Positions 1-11,812 of a DNA stretch of 64,000 nt are shown piece by piece. Numbering within the stretch: position 1 is the stretch's first letter; each line of letters starts with the position of its first letter. Origin of the DNA: Avena insularis (taxonomy: Eukaryota; Streptophyta; Magnoliopsida; Poales; Poaceae); NCBI GenBank assembly GCA_023614405.1, contig CM042692.1:118537503-118601502 (forward strand), read 5' to 3'. The position numbers and the translations under genes were made by a program. A model generated the notes under the pieces. That model had not been told where the DNA came from and made no database searches. It worked only from the letters and a program-made list of their open reading frames with translations.

Positions 1-372
1 GCACTGGAGGCATCAATCGGCTAGCAAACAAGAACACAGGGACGCAAGATTTACCCAGGTTCAGGCCTCGTAGAGGTCCCTATTCCTGCTTGTCTGCTCT
101 TGGAATTATCGAGTGAGTCGAAAATTACAGGGGGTGCGCAGATGTAATCTGGCAAGTTGTGGAAACTAGGGTTGTGATTGTCCTCCTCGCCGCTCCCTCC
201 TAGCCTTTATATAGGTAGGCTAGGTCTCGGGTAGCAGGTCGAGTCGGTTAGAAGTTAGAGTTTGTCTCTTTAAACTTTCTATCTTTGAGCTTTGCCTTGT
301 GCTGCAAAAAGTTGGAGTCTCCGTGAGTCACCCGAATCCTAGATTGGACCCTGGTAGCGCCGTGGGCTTCTG
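1..372 (-). repeat. LTR-like repeat fragment
   Basis: No gene is visible. A TATATAAAGGC-type box is readable on the minus strand (plus strand CCTTTATATAGG near 205-216), followed by a GGCTAGGTCTCGGG stretch. A similar box and following sequence occur near 49635-49660, so both may be remnants of related LTRs. The element's ends are not in the window and the family is not recognised. This is an inference from promoter-like layout only. Confidence 0.3.
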
Positions 373-729
373 GCAGATCAGACCGTATATACCAAACTCG
401 AGTACCTGTAAGGTATGCCCACGTCACTGACTATAAGTGCATAGCTGAATGTTTGGAGCCTGTGCTTAAAAATGTATTTGCTGCAAACAGAAGTTTGATA
501 ATGCATTTTTGTGCTGGACGATTTGTGTTGTGTGGTGATTTTACTGCTCATGTTTGATAGTGTGTGTTTTCTTAATTTGTATCTGTCCACATGAACCAAT
601 AAAAAAGATAAATTCTTATTTTGTAAGTTTTTTCTTGGTTCTTTTCATGTTCACATATTTGAAAAAAATTCCTTAGGTTAAGTCAGAATCACTACATTTC
701 AGGCAATGCTTTCCTTTGGATGGTAGAGC

Positions 730-860
730 ACTAAAGATTCCAAATATCGAGTTGTAGACAATGGCCAGAAGCGTAGACAACATATGAATTTGTTGTGTCA
801 TGCTACCAAGAATATCAAGCAATGCAACAATGTTTTTAACTAAAGATTCCAAATATCGAG
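730..860 (+). repeat. Short direct repeat (22 bp, two copies)
   Basis: The same 22 bases (beginning ACTAAAGATTCC and ending ATATCGAG) occur at 730-751 and 839-860, 109 bases apart. This looks like a small local duplication or slippage scar inside repeat-derived sequence. No coding function is apparent. Confidence 0.7.
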
Positions 861-1221
861 ATGACCATCTGAAGCTACTCCCACAGATGGATCTGATATT
901 CCTGGCCGGCACTGTGGCGCGGTGTTCCCCGTGCCAGTGGTGTTGGGCTGGTGGGACTATGAACGAGGCACAACTCCAGCTGCACACCAGCCTCATCGTC
1001 GTTCATGATCCCTTCTCCTTAGTCCCATCTCAAGAGTGATCTAGCATGTTCAGGACTCAATTTCGAACGAAGACATGGTTCATTTGAATTGCAAGTATGT
1101 ATGCATTCCTTGCAGGATAATAGCTAGCGGTTATTGCAGAACAAGAAGATCATCCTTCTGTTTATTCAGGCCTTGACCTTGGAAAGTCAGGCATCATTGA
1201 CTGTTTGGAACGTTCCACCTT

Positions 1222-1944
1222 ATGATGATGCTGCAGATATGGACATACCTTCTTTTTGAAATCGTTCTTAAGAATATACCACAACTTTTGGATAGTGTGG
1301 GACAACTTTTAATTGGGGGAATTTGCTTCAAAAGATACGGGAGTTTTGTCTCGAATTGTGTACATAAATTACATAAGCTTCAGGTACGTAGTGATGAATT
1401 TCTATAAGCCTTTTCTTGTTATCTTGTGATGGCTAGGTTTCATTTTGTTTGAACTAAAACATGCCGGTAGTATTTAGCTTCTTGAAACAAGCTATTCTAC
1501 ACTAAAAAGGAATGATCAATACTCAATAGAAAATCTGATATTGTTATATTTTCATGTAAGTGCACATGCGCAGTTATTTGGCTTTGGCTCCGATCTTGTG
1601 TTCATTTAAGATAAATATATTCTGAAGTGGATCTATCTAGGATGGACCCTTAGTCCTTATGTACTGTATGCGATGCAAGAAACACTCTTGTTATTGTTAT
1701 TTGGATGGCAAATATTCCTAGACTGTTGTGATGCCATGTAAATGTTTCTACTTTTCAAGTTTCTCCCATTAGATATTTACATATGGCTATGCTATCCAAA
1801 TATACTATCGAAGTTCGTTTAAAAGGTGTTTTCTAGATTTGCTTCGCTTACCATTCCATGTGATCTAAATTCAATATCTTTTTTCTTCTTTTGTAGGGTG
1901 AATATAAGGAGAGGCTTGTATGGATATTGTCCAAGAACAAGTGA
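1222..1944 (+). pseudogene. Unidentified two-exon coding remnant
   Basis: An open frame from ATG 1222 to 1383 ends exactly at a good splice donor (CAG|GTACGT). A pyrimidine-rich acceptor (TTTTGTAG) ends at 1896, and the frame continues in phase to a stop at 1942-1944. The spliced reading is 69 residues with a hydrophobic start and a basic end (final residues WILSKNK). The in-frame upstream codon at 1198-1200 is a stop, and a different frame upstream is also open, so the 5' part may be frameshifted or missing. I do not recognise the family. It lies upstream of a Helitron-like terminus at 2945, so it could be a captured gene fragment, but it could also be chance. The splice-phase agreement is the only real support. 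Confidence 0.25.
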
Positions 1945-2916
1945 AAGTTAAAAAGACCATGCTAGCCAGGGACCGATGATCCTTGATATTGGTCCTGTTC
2001 AGGGAATCGATGATCTCAGGTGTTAGTCAAGGTATGGTGATAGTCTGAGTAGTGCTTTATGACTGGAGCCATCTCATCTCATCCCATGGTCATTCCATTC
2101 CTCAGATGTTCTGAATCAGAATCGATTTGCAGCCATCTCATCTCATCCCACGGTTTTAATTGTGTGATAGGACTAGACTTCAATTTTCTCTTTATCTACA
2201 TATCTTTAGTGGTGGAAACAGAGACTTGCTTGGGGCTTCTAAACCTTGTGGAATAGGTTTTTCGAGACTCTAAGGCGGGAGTGCAATATATCCGGAGCCA
2301 TGGGCTTTTGGAACGAGTGACTACGCTGATTTTCCAGACTTGCCGAAAACACTAGCAGATAGTAGCGAATGACAAGGGTGATTATGATATACGAGACACC
2401 GTGGCAGTATTATTGGAGGGCTGACTACTATGCACAATGGTAGCAGAGCGGCAAAAGTGGTGAAGCCAAGTGGCTGGCAAGTTTAAAGTAGGATGACAGA
2501 TGCATCCTTGTCATGCCTTTTGAGCACTATGTTTTATGTGAGTGAGAGAGATATGTGTCGAAGTCCCTTTGTGTTAGGCAAAAGTGTAATATTGAGTGAC
2601 ATATTCTCCATTAACTGTTAAACTGGGAGGCTTTGACCCAACTCTCGGTATCGTGTCACTTATGTTGTTACTCCATGTATGAACTGGCATCAAAGAGCTA
2701 AACCAATGAGATAAGTCTGGAACAGATCAAGAGTCAAATAAGTGTATTGTGAAATGGACAAGACCGCCAGTCTTAGGAACACAAAATGCACGCCTTTTCC
2801 CTTCGAATAGGTGGTGCTAATGTTAGAATGATGATTTATATGGTCTCTCCCTTCACATACCACCAGAAACTTAATATGCATTATGTTTGAATGTGTGTGA
2901 GAAAATAAATCGAAAA

Positions 2917-2946
2917 CCCGTAGCAGCGCACGGGCATTCTACTAGT
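2917..2946 (+). mobile_element. Helitron-like 3' terminus
   Basis: A short palindrome, CCCGT (2917-2921) pairing with ACGGG (2930-2934), is followed seven bases later by CTAG (2942-2945) and then T. Helitrons end in CTRR preceded by a small GC-rich hairpin and insert between A and T, so this fits a grass Helitron 3' end. The matching 5' TC terminus was not found, so the upstream extent is unknown. Sequence from roughly 0.4 to 2.9 kb may belong to it. Confidence 0.55.
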
Positions 2947-4769
2947 TGTATACAGTTGGGAATACAAAATTTACACGTTGTTTGCCACCTGAATTTGTTG
3001 ATAGTGATGATCTCGATACTCTTGGCACTTACATTGACGTGGTTGGTTTGCATAGGTCGGACTCCCGCAAGTGGTTGTGAAAAGGGGATGAGTACATCAG
3101 AGGAAGGAAGGCTTTTGTGTGTGCGATCTACCTAAGTTTGTTTCATGATGAAACTTTCATCATGTATTTTTGTCACCGGTTTTCTGGCAAGGTTTTATCG
3201 TCAGACTTTTTTTCCACGCAGTATGAAACATCTACTCTAGGTGGGTAGCTAACATATTTTTTCCAGTACCATAAATATAATATGATAATGTACATGCATA
3301 AAATTTTGTAAAAATCTCAACATAAATATGGAGTAAATTCATAAATTCGCGCGAGCAACATAAATTGAATGATTCTCACGTAGACATATTACATACCCGA
3401 AAAAGAGATGCAATGTCCACGTCCCACTTCATGTTTTAGTAGTCCACGGTGCGACAAATATGAACTGATTTAGTAATTCTTAATTGCATTGAATCAGTTT
3501 CTATATCCTATATCCGCATCTCACTTATGAGATGATATGGAAAATTTAGTCTTAAACTTTAAAATAATACATAAATAAAGAATACTTATGGAAGACGGAG
3601 ACAAAGGCATGGAGCTAAATACAAGTGCCGCAAAAGACGTAGGCCTCTTCCATTCGCACAGAAAGAAAGACAACCTCACCTGATACGATTGATGGATTAG
3701 GAGATGAGAGAAAAATCTTGGTGGGGAGGTCGACATGTCGCCCTTGACTATAGACTGTGAGTGTCGTGCCTGTAGGTCAACTAAGTGGTGTTGGCCGCCA
3801 CCACAGAAGCATCTGCCTCCATAATTTAATTTCTCATGGAGAGAGCACGTTGCAGGCCAAAGACACCAAATAAATCGATTTAGAGATGAACATCATTGTT
3901 GCTGCGAAGCATCTTCCAAGGGAGTAGGCGTGAGACTAATGGGGAATTATGATTAATTGATCGATGACTTATTACTAAATCGGTGAAGAGATATAGCCAG
4001 TGGCTTGATTACCAAATGTGATGGACCACGCGTCTCCCGGTTCACTTATAACACCGCCCATCGCTTCATAATTCCGATTGAAACTAAATCGTCAAATCTA
4101 AAACGGCTGAAATCACCATGGCTCACGTACGACTTGAGTTCATACAGTGGCTCTGCTTCCAACCTGAGTTCATACGGGAGGTGGAAGTAGTACCCAAAAC
4201 CTACCAGATTAATCAACAGAGACCTCCGTCACCACAAACGAACGACTGGAAAACCAGGAAACGCGGTAGCTTGGTGAGACTCGAGCTGACAACAGCGGGC
4301 GGCCAATCCTCGTGCAGGGAGAAGAGGTCGGCGGCTCGTGTGGGCCACGACGAAGTCGATGTCCTTCTTGACGCTGGAAGGCGGCGATTTTGCACTCCGG
4401 GAACAATGCCTGCGCGAGCGTCTCGGTTAGATCTTCTCCGTCCCACCTATATGGCCACCGCATCCGAACTTGATTGGCTCCGATTGATAGAAGAATTCTT
4501 CTCAAGTACGGATAGTGGAGGCCACGTTCCGAACTCGATCTTTAACGATTTATAACATACGAATTGATCGCGTACTTGAATATGGGCTGGATACGGGCCA
4601 GCCCACGATCGTTTCGCTCTTACTCGCGTGTGTGGCTACAGGATTGTTAGGTTTTTTTGTAGTTGGTTTTTATCCACGACTGATTTTTTGGCGATCCTAT
4701 TTCAACACGGGCGATAGACGACGGACGAAGCACCCATCGCGAACGAAAACCTTCTCAGCATAATTAATA
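2947..4769. other. No recognisable gene
   Basis: Moderately AT-rich sequence with only short open frames on both strands. The longest, 145 codons at 4118-4555, overlaps opposite-strand frames and shows no recognisable motif. I see nothing supportable as a gene here. Confidence 0.5.
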
Positions 4770-4835
4770 CTCCCTCAGTCCAGAAATAACTGACTTAAGT
4801 TTATCTAAACTAGCATAAATGTTCGTACTTTGCAA
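4770..4835 (+). mobile_element. Stowaway MITE fragment
   Basis: The sequence begins CTCCCTCAGTCCAGAAATAA directly after TA (4768-4769). This is the typical Stowaway (Tc1/mariner-derived) terminal repeat and TA target. The other end is not recognisable, so it appears truncated about 130 bases before the LINE insertion. Confidence 0.55.
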
Positions 4836-5104
4836 CGGGAGAGAAACAGATGACCGTGACTCGCCATCCTTACCCCTGCCGCATCAGACTACAACAACAC
4901 GGCCAGCTTTTGTGCAAAACCTCTTTCTTTGATGATATTTAGGCGTTGATTTAGCTATCTGAATGGCGCTCGACGATCGAGCTCGGCGCCCGGTCCGCCG
5001 CCGCGCCGCACCTGCCGCCGCTGGGACGCGGCTTCTCGACATCTCGCCACCGCCCTCGCGATGCCCCCGATTTCAACCCGGTATGGTCTCGCCGCTCCCA
5101 GTCC

Positions 5105-6940
5105 GTGCCATCAGATCTTGATCTGGAGACGCCGCCTCCGCCGCCGTTCCGTGCTGCCTTTCCTGAAGACGATGAGGAGGTTCCCGAGACTCCTGTTAAT
5201 CTGCAATGCTCATCTGCCAGCAATCCCCAAGCCCATGCTGTGCCGGCCTCTGCCCGATTCAATGCAGGGGGCGGTTGGAGCGGCTGGCTCGCCATTAATG
5301 CACCTGGCCGGTCGCATCCTTCAGGTCGCCCCGGCGCTGGGCTCGAGGCCGGAAAGCAAGGGATTCATGGCGTGGGCGATGGGCAATGGCGCGTCAAGTC
5401 CCATCCGCCGCGCCGGGCGGCTTTGCCTTCAAAGCCTGGGGCATTCACTGCCGGCCGTTCCCCCCCGCCTGCCTGGCTCAACGGGCGCTGCTTTCGCTGC
5501 CTATACAAAGGGAGGCACAACCATAGAGCTTCGGAATGCAGAGACCCCGTCAAGTGCCGCCGCTGTTTTCGCTCCGGGCACCGAGCCCGCACCTGTGAGC
5601 ACCCTCTGGAGCCGCCGCCAAGCCCAAGCACCTCCTCGCCCGTTCCTTCCCGTCGGCCTGCTGCTGCACCTTCGACGGCCCGTCCTCCTCAAGCTCTAGC
5701 TCGGGGGGGCGCACCTGCGGCAGCGGCGACCGCGACCCGGCCACTTCCTGCCCCCTGCACCGCCATGCCGCGCATCGGCGACTACGACAGGCCGGCGGAG
5801 GACTTCGTCGTCATCCACTCCACGCCGGAGATGCAGGCCGAGGCTGGGGTGCTGCTCACCAACGCGGCCTATGCTTGGTTTGAGCGGTCCCCTAGGCTCG
5901 GCACCAGGGAGGATCGGGCCCTGATGCAGCGCGCCCTCTGCTCCACCTTCATCGTCGTCGACGATGACATCCGCGTCACCGACCACTACCCTGAGCCCTA
6001 CATGGTAAGGTTCATCCACCACCACCACCGCAAGGACGCCGTCGAGCGCCATGACTTCTTCTTTGGCGAGCACAAGATTCATGTCCGTGCTTGGCGCTGG
6101 GAGGAGCACGCTGACCATGTTGATCTGAAGTACCATGTGCGTCTCTGTATAGAAAATGTTCCTATGTATGCTTGGAACGACTTTGTTGCTCAGCAGGTTA
6201 TCGGCCGGGCTTGCTCGCTTGATTACATCGAGCCGCAATGCCAGTCCAGGGCGTACTCCAAGGCCTTGTGTCTTTGGGCGTTCACGGAGCACCCCTCTAA
6301 AGTGCAGCGTGTACGCTGGGCCACCCTCCCTGGCCGCTCTGCCACGCCTGGGGTGCCGGAGCGCGGGCGGCGTGGTCTGCGGCGTCGCTGCATCATCCAC
6401 CTGGACATCGTGGAGGACTGGACCGGGCCGGTCGACGCGCAGCCACCAATGCCGGGTAAGGGCGACTGGAGTTGGGGCCATGTGGACGGCGAGCGCTCCG
6501 TCCGCGACATCAACGAGCGCCTGCAGTGTGGGGAGGGCAGCCGCCAAATCCGAGGGCGCCGCGATGAAGACGACGACGACCGCGGTAGGCATGGCCGCAA
6601 CCCTTCGCGCAGCTGGCGTGAGAAGATTCGCCGGAGCTGTCGCGGGCCAAGGAACTCCGGCAGCTCCACGGAAGGAGCGGCGGATCGTTCAAGCAACAGG
6701 GATGCCGGCCGTCGGCACCAGCTCGCATTGGAGCCGATGCAGGGGCTAGCCATGCCTGCAGGGCAGGCCTGTCCAGCTGGGCGCAGCCTGGTGGAGCCGC
6801 AGATAGGCACGTATGGCTTTTGCGGCAGCCGTGGCCTGCCTGGCGTAGCTGGATTTGGCGCCCGCCGACGAGGCATCGGCACGCTGGCCTTGCATCAAGT
6901 GGACCAGATGGTCTCGGTGGCAAGCCCTTGTGCATGTTGA
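5105..6940 (+). CDS. LINE ORF1 (gag-like nucleic-acid-binding protein)
   Basis: A 611-codon frame. Residues 129-145 form a zinc-knuckle-like Cys-Cys-His-Cys array with a stretched spacing, and residues 151-164 form a canonical C-x2-C-x4-H-x4-C knuckle. These are typical of plant LINE ORF1 proteins that coat the element RNA. The N-terminal third is Pro/Ala-rich; residues about 220-420 are the conserved globular region of the gag-like protein; the C-terminal part is Arg-rich and low in complexity. The start at 5105 is the first ATG in this frame near the element's 5' end and is not certain. A further open stretch at 7544-7891 resembles an ORF1 C-terminus, so the original protein was probably longer and has been split by frameshifts or stops. 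Confidence 0.75.
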   Translation: MPSDLDLETPPPPPFRAAFPEDDEEVPETPVNLQCSSASNPQAHAVPASARFNAGGGWSGWLAINAPGRSHPSGRPGAGLEAGKQGIHGVGDGQWRVKSHPPRRAALPSKPGAFTAGRSPPPAWLNGRCFRCLYKGRHNHRASECRDPVKCRRCFRSGHRARTCEHPLEPPPSPSTSSPVPSRRPAAAPSTARPPQALARGGAPAAAATATRPLPAPCTAMPRIGDYDRPAEDFVVIHSTPEMQAEAGVLLTNAAYAWFERSPRLGTREDRALMQRALCSTFIVVDDDIRVTDHYPEPYMVRFIHHHHRKDAVERHDFFFGEHKIHVRAWRWEEHADHVDLKYHVRLCIENVPMYAWNDFVAQQVIGRACSLDYIEPQCQSRAYSKALCLWAFTEHPSKVQRVRWATLPGRSATPGVPERGRRGLRRRCIIHLDIVEDWTGPVDAQPPMPGKGDWSWGHVDGERSVRDINERLQCGEGSRQIRGRRDEDDDDRGRHGRNPSRSWREKIRRSCRGPRNSGSSTEGAADRSSNRDAGRRHQLALEPMQGLAMPAGQACPAGRSLVEPQIGTYGFCGSRGLPGVAGFGARRRGIGTLALHQVDQMVSVASPCAC

Positions 6941-7543
6941 CGTGCATGTTGGAGTGGAAGAGCAGGCTGTTGAGCATGTTGATCAATCGGTGACGCACAT
7001 GATCTCCGGGGAATCCACGATGGCAGCGATGAGGGAGATAGGATGCGGTTTGCCTACTCAGCGATGAAGGCTTTACCGCGATGGCCCGTGGCGAGCAAGG
7101 GCTCGCTGCATCCCGGATGCGGCCAGCGCCGTTCAAGGGCTGCTCGACGCCGCCGCCACGCCGGATCCCGCGTCTTCCTACTTCGCCGCCATCGCCCCTC
7201 GTCCGCCAAGGGATGTTCGCCGCTCACACTGTCAACACAGGATCCATGACGCGTCTCTCTCTCACCAAGTCCGGAGGGCACATGAATGCTGCCGCCGGCT
7301 CCTAGAGATTCTAGCGCGCCTCCCCTCGATTCCAGGCTGCGCCTCACGCCCTCCAGCTTGACGCCGCTAGAGTCCACGCCGCCATTCATCTCTGCAGGCC
7401 TACTCGGCGCACTCCTCCGTGCCTCCCCAGTAGCCGTTCTTCGCCACCTATGCCGTCGCACCATCTACAAAGGCGCATGGTTACCGCCTTAATCGCTTCT
7501 CCCCGCCGCCAACTCGCCCCTCCTCTGGTGGAAGACGGCGGGT

Positions 7544-7891
7544 GTGGCCATCACCGCACTCGGGAAGGAGCCAAGCTACAAGATCAAGCGAGCAAGTAAC
7601 ATGCTTAAGGGTCGGCGCAAGGCGGCGCCGATCGCTGGTCTTCTGAGATCGCGGTGTGCCGCGGTCTTGGAATCATCCAGATGGAGAAGTGGTGATGAAT
7701 CGGCGATGCGTGTGTTCGCTGACAAGTTCAAGGGGGAGGTGTCCGACAATGTCCTTGCAGTGATGAGGCAGCTCTTCAGGGTTGGCACGCCAGAAGATGA
7801 CGCCATTGACGATGCCCTGCTTGGTCATGGAGGCGCGGCCGGCCTGGACCTGGAGGTGGAAGTCGGTGGCATGGAAGCTGGCGATGGCTGA
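7544..7891 (+). pseudogene. Detached C-terminal part of LINE ORF1
   Basis: A 115-codon frame between ORF1 and ORF2 of the LINE. It has a basic stretch followed by an acidic, leucine-containing end, similar in character and position to the C-termini of cereal LINE ORF1 proteins. It has no initiation context of its own. Most likely it is the end of ORF1 separated from the main frame by indels between 6940 and 7544. This assignment rests mainly on position. Confidence 0.4.
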
Positions 7892-8169
7892 TGACCGATG
7901 CCGTCCCGTCAAGATTTAGTGTTTTTAGTTCAACATGTTAGCTAACCTCACCGGTTATGTCGTATGGGTGTGTCCTTATCCGGAACCCGCTGTCCGTGTT
8001 TTAGCGCTAATTTGGTTTCTCCGCGTGCGTAGCTGCTGCCCTTCCTGTTTGCATGAAGGAAGTTGCCCACGATAATCAGCTGTTTGAACTGTGTTGCTTT
8101 CTCTCAGGAGGTTATATTAGCTATATTCTCAGTTCTAATTTGCTCCTCTTTGGTCTGATTTCTTCCTAT

Positions 8170-11100
8170 GTTAGAGTGGCTTCTAAATATTCGGGGTGGA
8201 ATGTGCGGCTCAATGATCCTGATCGGCGTGACACGGTGCATGAAACGATTGCCATTTCGAGTTGCGAGTTGTGTGCCTACAAGAAACTAAGTTGTCCTCA
8301 GATCCTCTTTCGATGTTTATATTGGTGGGAACAGGCTGCGTGGGTATGCTGAGCGCCCAGCTAATGGCACAAGAGGAGGTATTCTGTTGCTTTGGGATGA
8401 TTCTTTGATGCAGCTTTCCGACGTGCAGCTCTCGGAGTTTTGCCTTTCGGCAAAAATCCACTTTCTCAATTCGAATGGAGAAAATGACTTCAAAATTACA
8501 ACTGTGTATGGCCCCACGGCGTCTTCTCGCAAGGATGATTTTTTCGCCGAGCTCATCGAGCACAAGCCTTTGAATGGTGAGAAGTGGTTGGTGCTTGGCG
8601 ACTTCAATCAAATTAGACGAGCCCGTGATAAGAACAATCGCAATATTAACCGCAGTCGGATTAACCGTTTTTGTGCGGCCCTTCAAGCTTGTGAGCTAAG
8701 AGAAATCCACTTGCAAAACCGGCGCTTTACTTGGAGCAATGAGCGACGAGACCCTACGTTATGCAAGCTCGATGCTTTTTATTGCAACACCGAATGGGAC
8801 CTTTGTTTTGGTTCGCACGTGCTACATGCCCTTTTTTCATCGTTGTCGGACCATTGCCCACTTATGCTTGTCGATGCCACCGGACCTAGACGCCCGAGGT
8901 CTTTTAAGTTTGAGAATTTTTGGCTTAAAATTCCCGGATTCAACGAGATTGTGAAAAACGCTTGGAGTGAGCAAACACGTCACATTGAGCCTTGTCATGT
9001 CCTCCACCATAAGCTGCGCAACACGGCCATGAAGCTCACTAGGTGGAGCCGTGGGCTGTTCTCCAATACAAAAATCCTGCTCCACGCCGCTTTGCTTGTC
9101 ATTCTTCACTTCGACAAAGCCCAAGAAATGAGGACGCTCTCGGTTATGGAGTTTGAGCTTCGGGCTAGATTAAAGAGGAAGGTCATTGCCTTGTCCGTGA
9201 TTGAGAGGGCTCGAAAGAAGCAAAGCGCTAGGATCGCTAACATTAAAGAAGGGGACGCAAATACAGAATTCTTCCACATGAGGGTGAATGCTAGAAGGAG
9301 GAAAAACCATATTCATCGCCTAAAGCATAACCACGGTTGGGTAACCGACCACGTAGAAAAAGAGGATATCATCAACAACCACTTCAAGACAATCATTGGT
9401 AGTCGGGAGGCTATAAACTTAGATTTCAATTGGGAGGAGATTCATTTCGATAACCCCGAGTTGCATGAGCTTGGGGACTCTATCACCGAAGAAGAGGTGT
9501 GGAACGCGATCAAGCAAATGCCAAATGACAAGGCGCCCGGCCCTGATGGTTACACCGGTGCCTTCTTCAAGAGATGTTGGAGCACAATTAAAGAGGACGT
9601 CATGAGAGTGATAAATCTTTTTGGCAACCTCCATGCCGAGAATTTTCATTGGCTCAACTCAGCCAATATCGTCCTCCTACCAAAGAAAGAGGGCGGAAGA
9701 GGTGTCCGACTTTAGGCCTATTAGCCTAATCCATGCCATTGCAAAAATTATTTCAAGGTGCTTGCTTTGCTTTGGCCCCATGATGAACGACCTTGTCTCC
9801 AACGCCCAAAGTGCTTTCATAAAAGAGGAGCATTCATGACAACTTCCTCCATGTTAAGAATCTTGCGAGAAGATTCCACAAGAGCAAGATTCCGGCGCTA
9901 CTTTTGAAGCTTGACATCCGCAAGGCCTTTGACTCTATTAGATGGGGCTATATTCTTGATCTTCTACAACGTCGCGGGTTCCCTAGTCGGTTCCGGGATT
10001 GGATTGCCACGCTGCTCTCCACATCTTCTTCTCGGGTCCTTCTCAATGGCATCGCCGGTACCCCAATATACCATGGTCGTGGCCTTAGGCAAGGTGACCT
10101 GTTGTCACCCCTTCTTTTCGTCATCGCGGTCGATCCTTTAACGCACATCTTAGAAAGGGCAACCTCATGGGCTTCTCCATAAACTACATGGGAGAGGAAC
10201 AATTTTAAGAACCTCCTTATATGCGGACGACGCGGCGGTTTTTGTGGCTCCAATCAAACATGACATTATCAACTTAGCTGCCATCCTTGAGGGTTTTGGG
10301 GAGGTGACGGGGCTGCGCACAAACTTCCGCAAGAGCTCAGTTGTTCCCATCCGGTGTGATCAAATTAACCTAGATGATATCCTCCAAGACTTACCGTGTC
10401 CCGCACTACCTTTCCCTTGAGATATTTGGGCTTGCCTCTCGGTTTGGAAGCTCAAGAGGCGGATTTCAGCATTTGGAGGACAAGTGCGCTGCCAAGCTAC
10501 CTTCTTGGAATGGGAAATATATCACCACGGCAGGGCGGACTGCGTTAATAAAATCGACCATCGCTTCTCAAGCATTATACCACTTGACGGCTTTGCCCGT
10601 TCCTCCGAGCACTATTAAGTTCATGAATAAGTTGGAACGGGCCTTCCTTTGGTCGGCCAAGGAAAAAACTACCGGGGCTAAGTGCAAAGTAAATTGGGAC
10701 ACGGTTTGCCGCCCAAAAAAACTTGGGGGGCTTGGGATCCTTCACACAGACAAATTTGCGACGGCTTTGCGTTTGCGGTGGCCATGGTTAGAATGGAAAA
10801 ATCCAAACAAGCTTTAATGGACATGGAAACCCTTGCACTAAGGAAGACATGAATATTTTCTTCATTGTCCACGACCATCACGGTGGGTAATGGAGACAAG
10901 ACTCCATTTTGGCATGCGCCTTGGATTCTAGGGAAGAAACCGATTGAGGTTGCTCCCCTAATTTTTGCCTTATCTAAAAGGAAGAAGTTGACTGTCAAAC
11001 AAGCCTTGCATGACGATGCTTGGATTAGGAACGTGAAGTTGGGAGCGAATTTCACCATCGAGCACCTTAAACAATTCGTGGAGCTTTGGGTTCTTCTTCA

Positions 11101-11698
11101 TGAGGTGGAGCTTGACCCTAATGTTGATGATGACATTTCTTGGAAGCTTACGGAAGATGGAGAATATTCGACGGCGTCGGCTTATGAGGTGCAATTTCTT
11201 GGGGCCACGCTTTCCAACATGAATACAATGGTTTGGAAGGCTTGGGCTCCCCCCAAAACGAAATTTTTTGCTTGGCTTGCGTTGAGGAATAGAGTTTGGA
11301 CGGCGGACCGTTTGGAAAAGAGAGGATGGCCTAATTGTGGGTTGTGTCCTCTATGCAAGCAAACCACGGAATCGATTTCACATCTTCTTGTTGCTTGCAG
11401 ATTCACCACGCGCATATGGAGTTATCTCAAAGTTTGGTTGGGGCTCCATACCGTTCATCCGAGAGAATGGGCGGGGCTTTCTCTCAAGAATTGGTGGGCT
11501 ATGTTAGCGGAAGGGCGTAAGGCATTGGCGTCTCTAACATTGCTCGTTTCTTGGGAAATTTGGAATGAAAGAAATGCCCGGGTTTTCAACAATAAGCACG
11601 CGCCGCCTTTAGTTGTTCTTGATAAGATTAAGAAAGAGGCCCGGTTGTGGATCTTAGCGGGCGCTAAGCATTTAGGTGATGTAATTTTGGGAGAGTAG
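8170..11698 (+). pseudogene. LINE ORF2: endonuclease-reverse transcriptase, frameshifted
   Basis: The N-terminal endonuclease is readable with WNVRGLN near 8200, QETK near 8275 (in a shifted frame) and SDHCPL near 8850, which belong to the AP-endonuclease fold that nicks target DNA. The long frame 8387-9715 holds the end of this domain, the linker and the start of the reverse transcriptase (KAPGPDG near 9530). RT continues at 9715-9835 (SDFRPISLIHAI) and 9904-10182 (LKLDIRKAFD, GLRQGD), with the catalytic YADD at 10219-10230. The C-terminal zf-RVT region lies in 10865-11698 (CGLCPLC, then H and C ligands near 11335-11400). Frame changes occur near 8270, 8335, 9710, 9837, 10170, 10380 and 10820, so no complete ORF2 protein can be made. 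Family assignment is firm; the exact indel positions are not. Confidence 0.88.
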
Positions 11699-11812
11699 GC
11701 TTGTACATTACATTGCTACTTTCATAAACACTCCTCGCTTAATTAATATAATGGGGCAAAGCTTTTGCCCCGCTCGTTTCGAAAAAAAAAAAAAAAAATT
11801 TAGCTATCTGAA

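Larger units (their letters stand above)
4964..11797 (+). mobile_element. Full-length L1-type LINE with target-site duplication
   Basis: A 6.8-kb non-LTR retrotransposon. It is bounded by a perfect 15-bp direct repeat, ATTTAGCTATCTGAA, at 4949-4963 and 11798-11812, and it ends in a 16-17 base A tail (11782-11797, or one base longer since the first base of the repeat is also A). It contains an ORF1 with CCHC knuckles and an ORF2 with AP-endonuclease, reverse transcriptase and zf-RVT regions in the order expected for plant L1 elements. The GC-rich 5' region is present, so it is not 5'-truncated. Several frameshifts in ORF2 make autonomous activity unlikely. A short related 3' end occurs at 21.8-22.3 kb. 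Confidence 0.93.

Noticed and set aside
5696..6592. Long open frame of 298 codons on the minus strand
   Set aside because: It lies exactly opposite the GC-rich LINE ORF1, has no recognisable motif and is a by-product of codon bias in ORF1.
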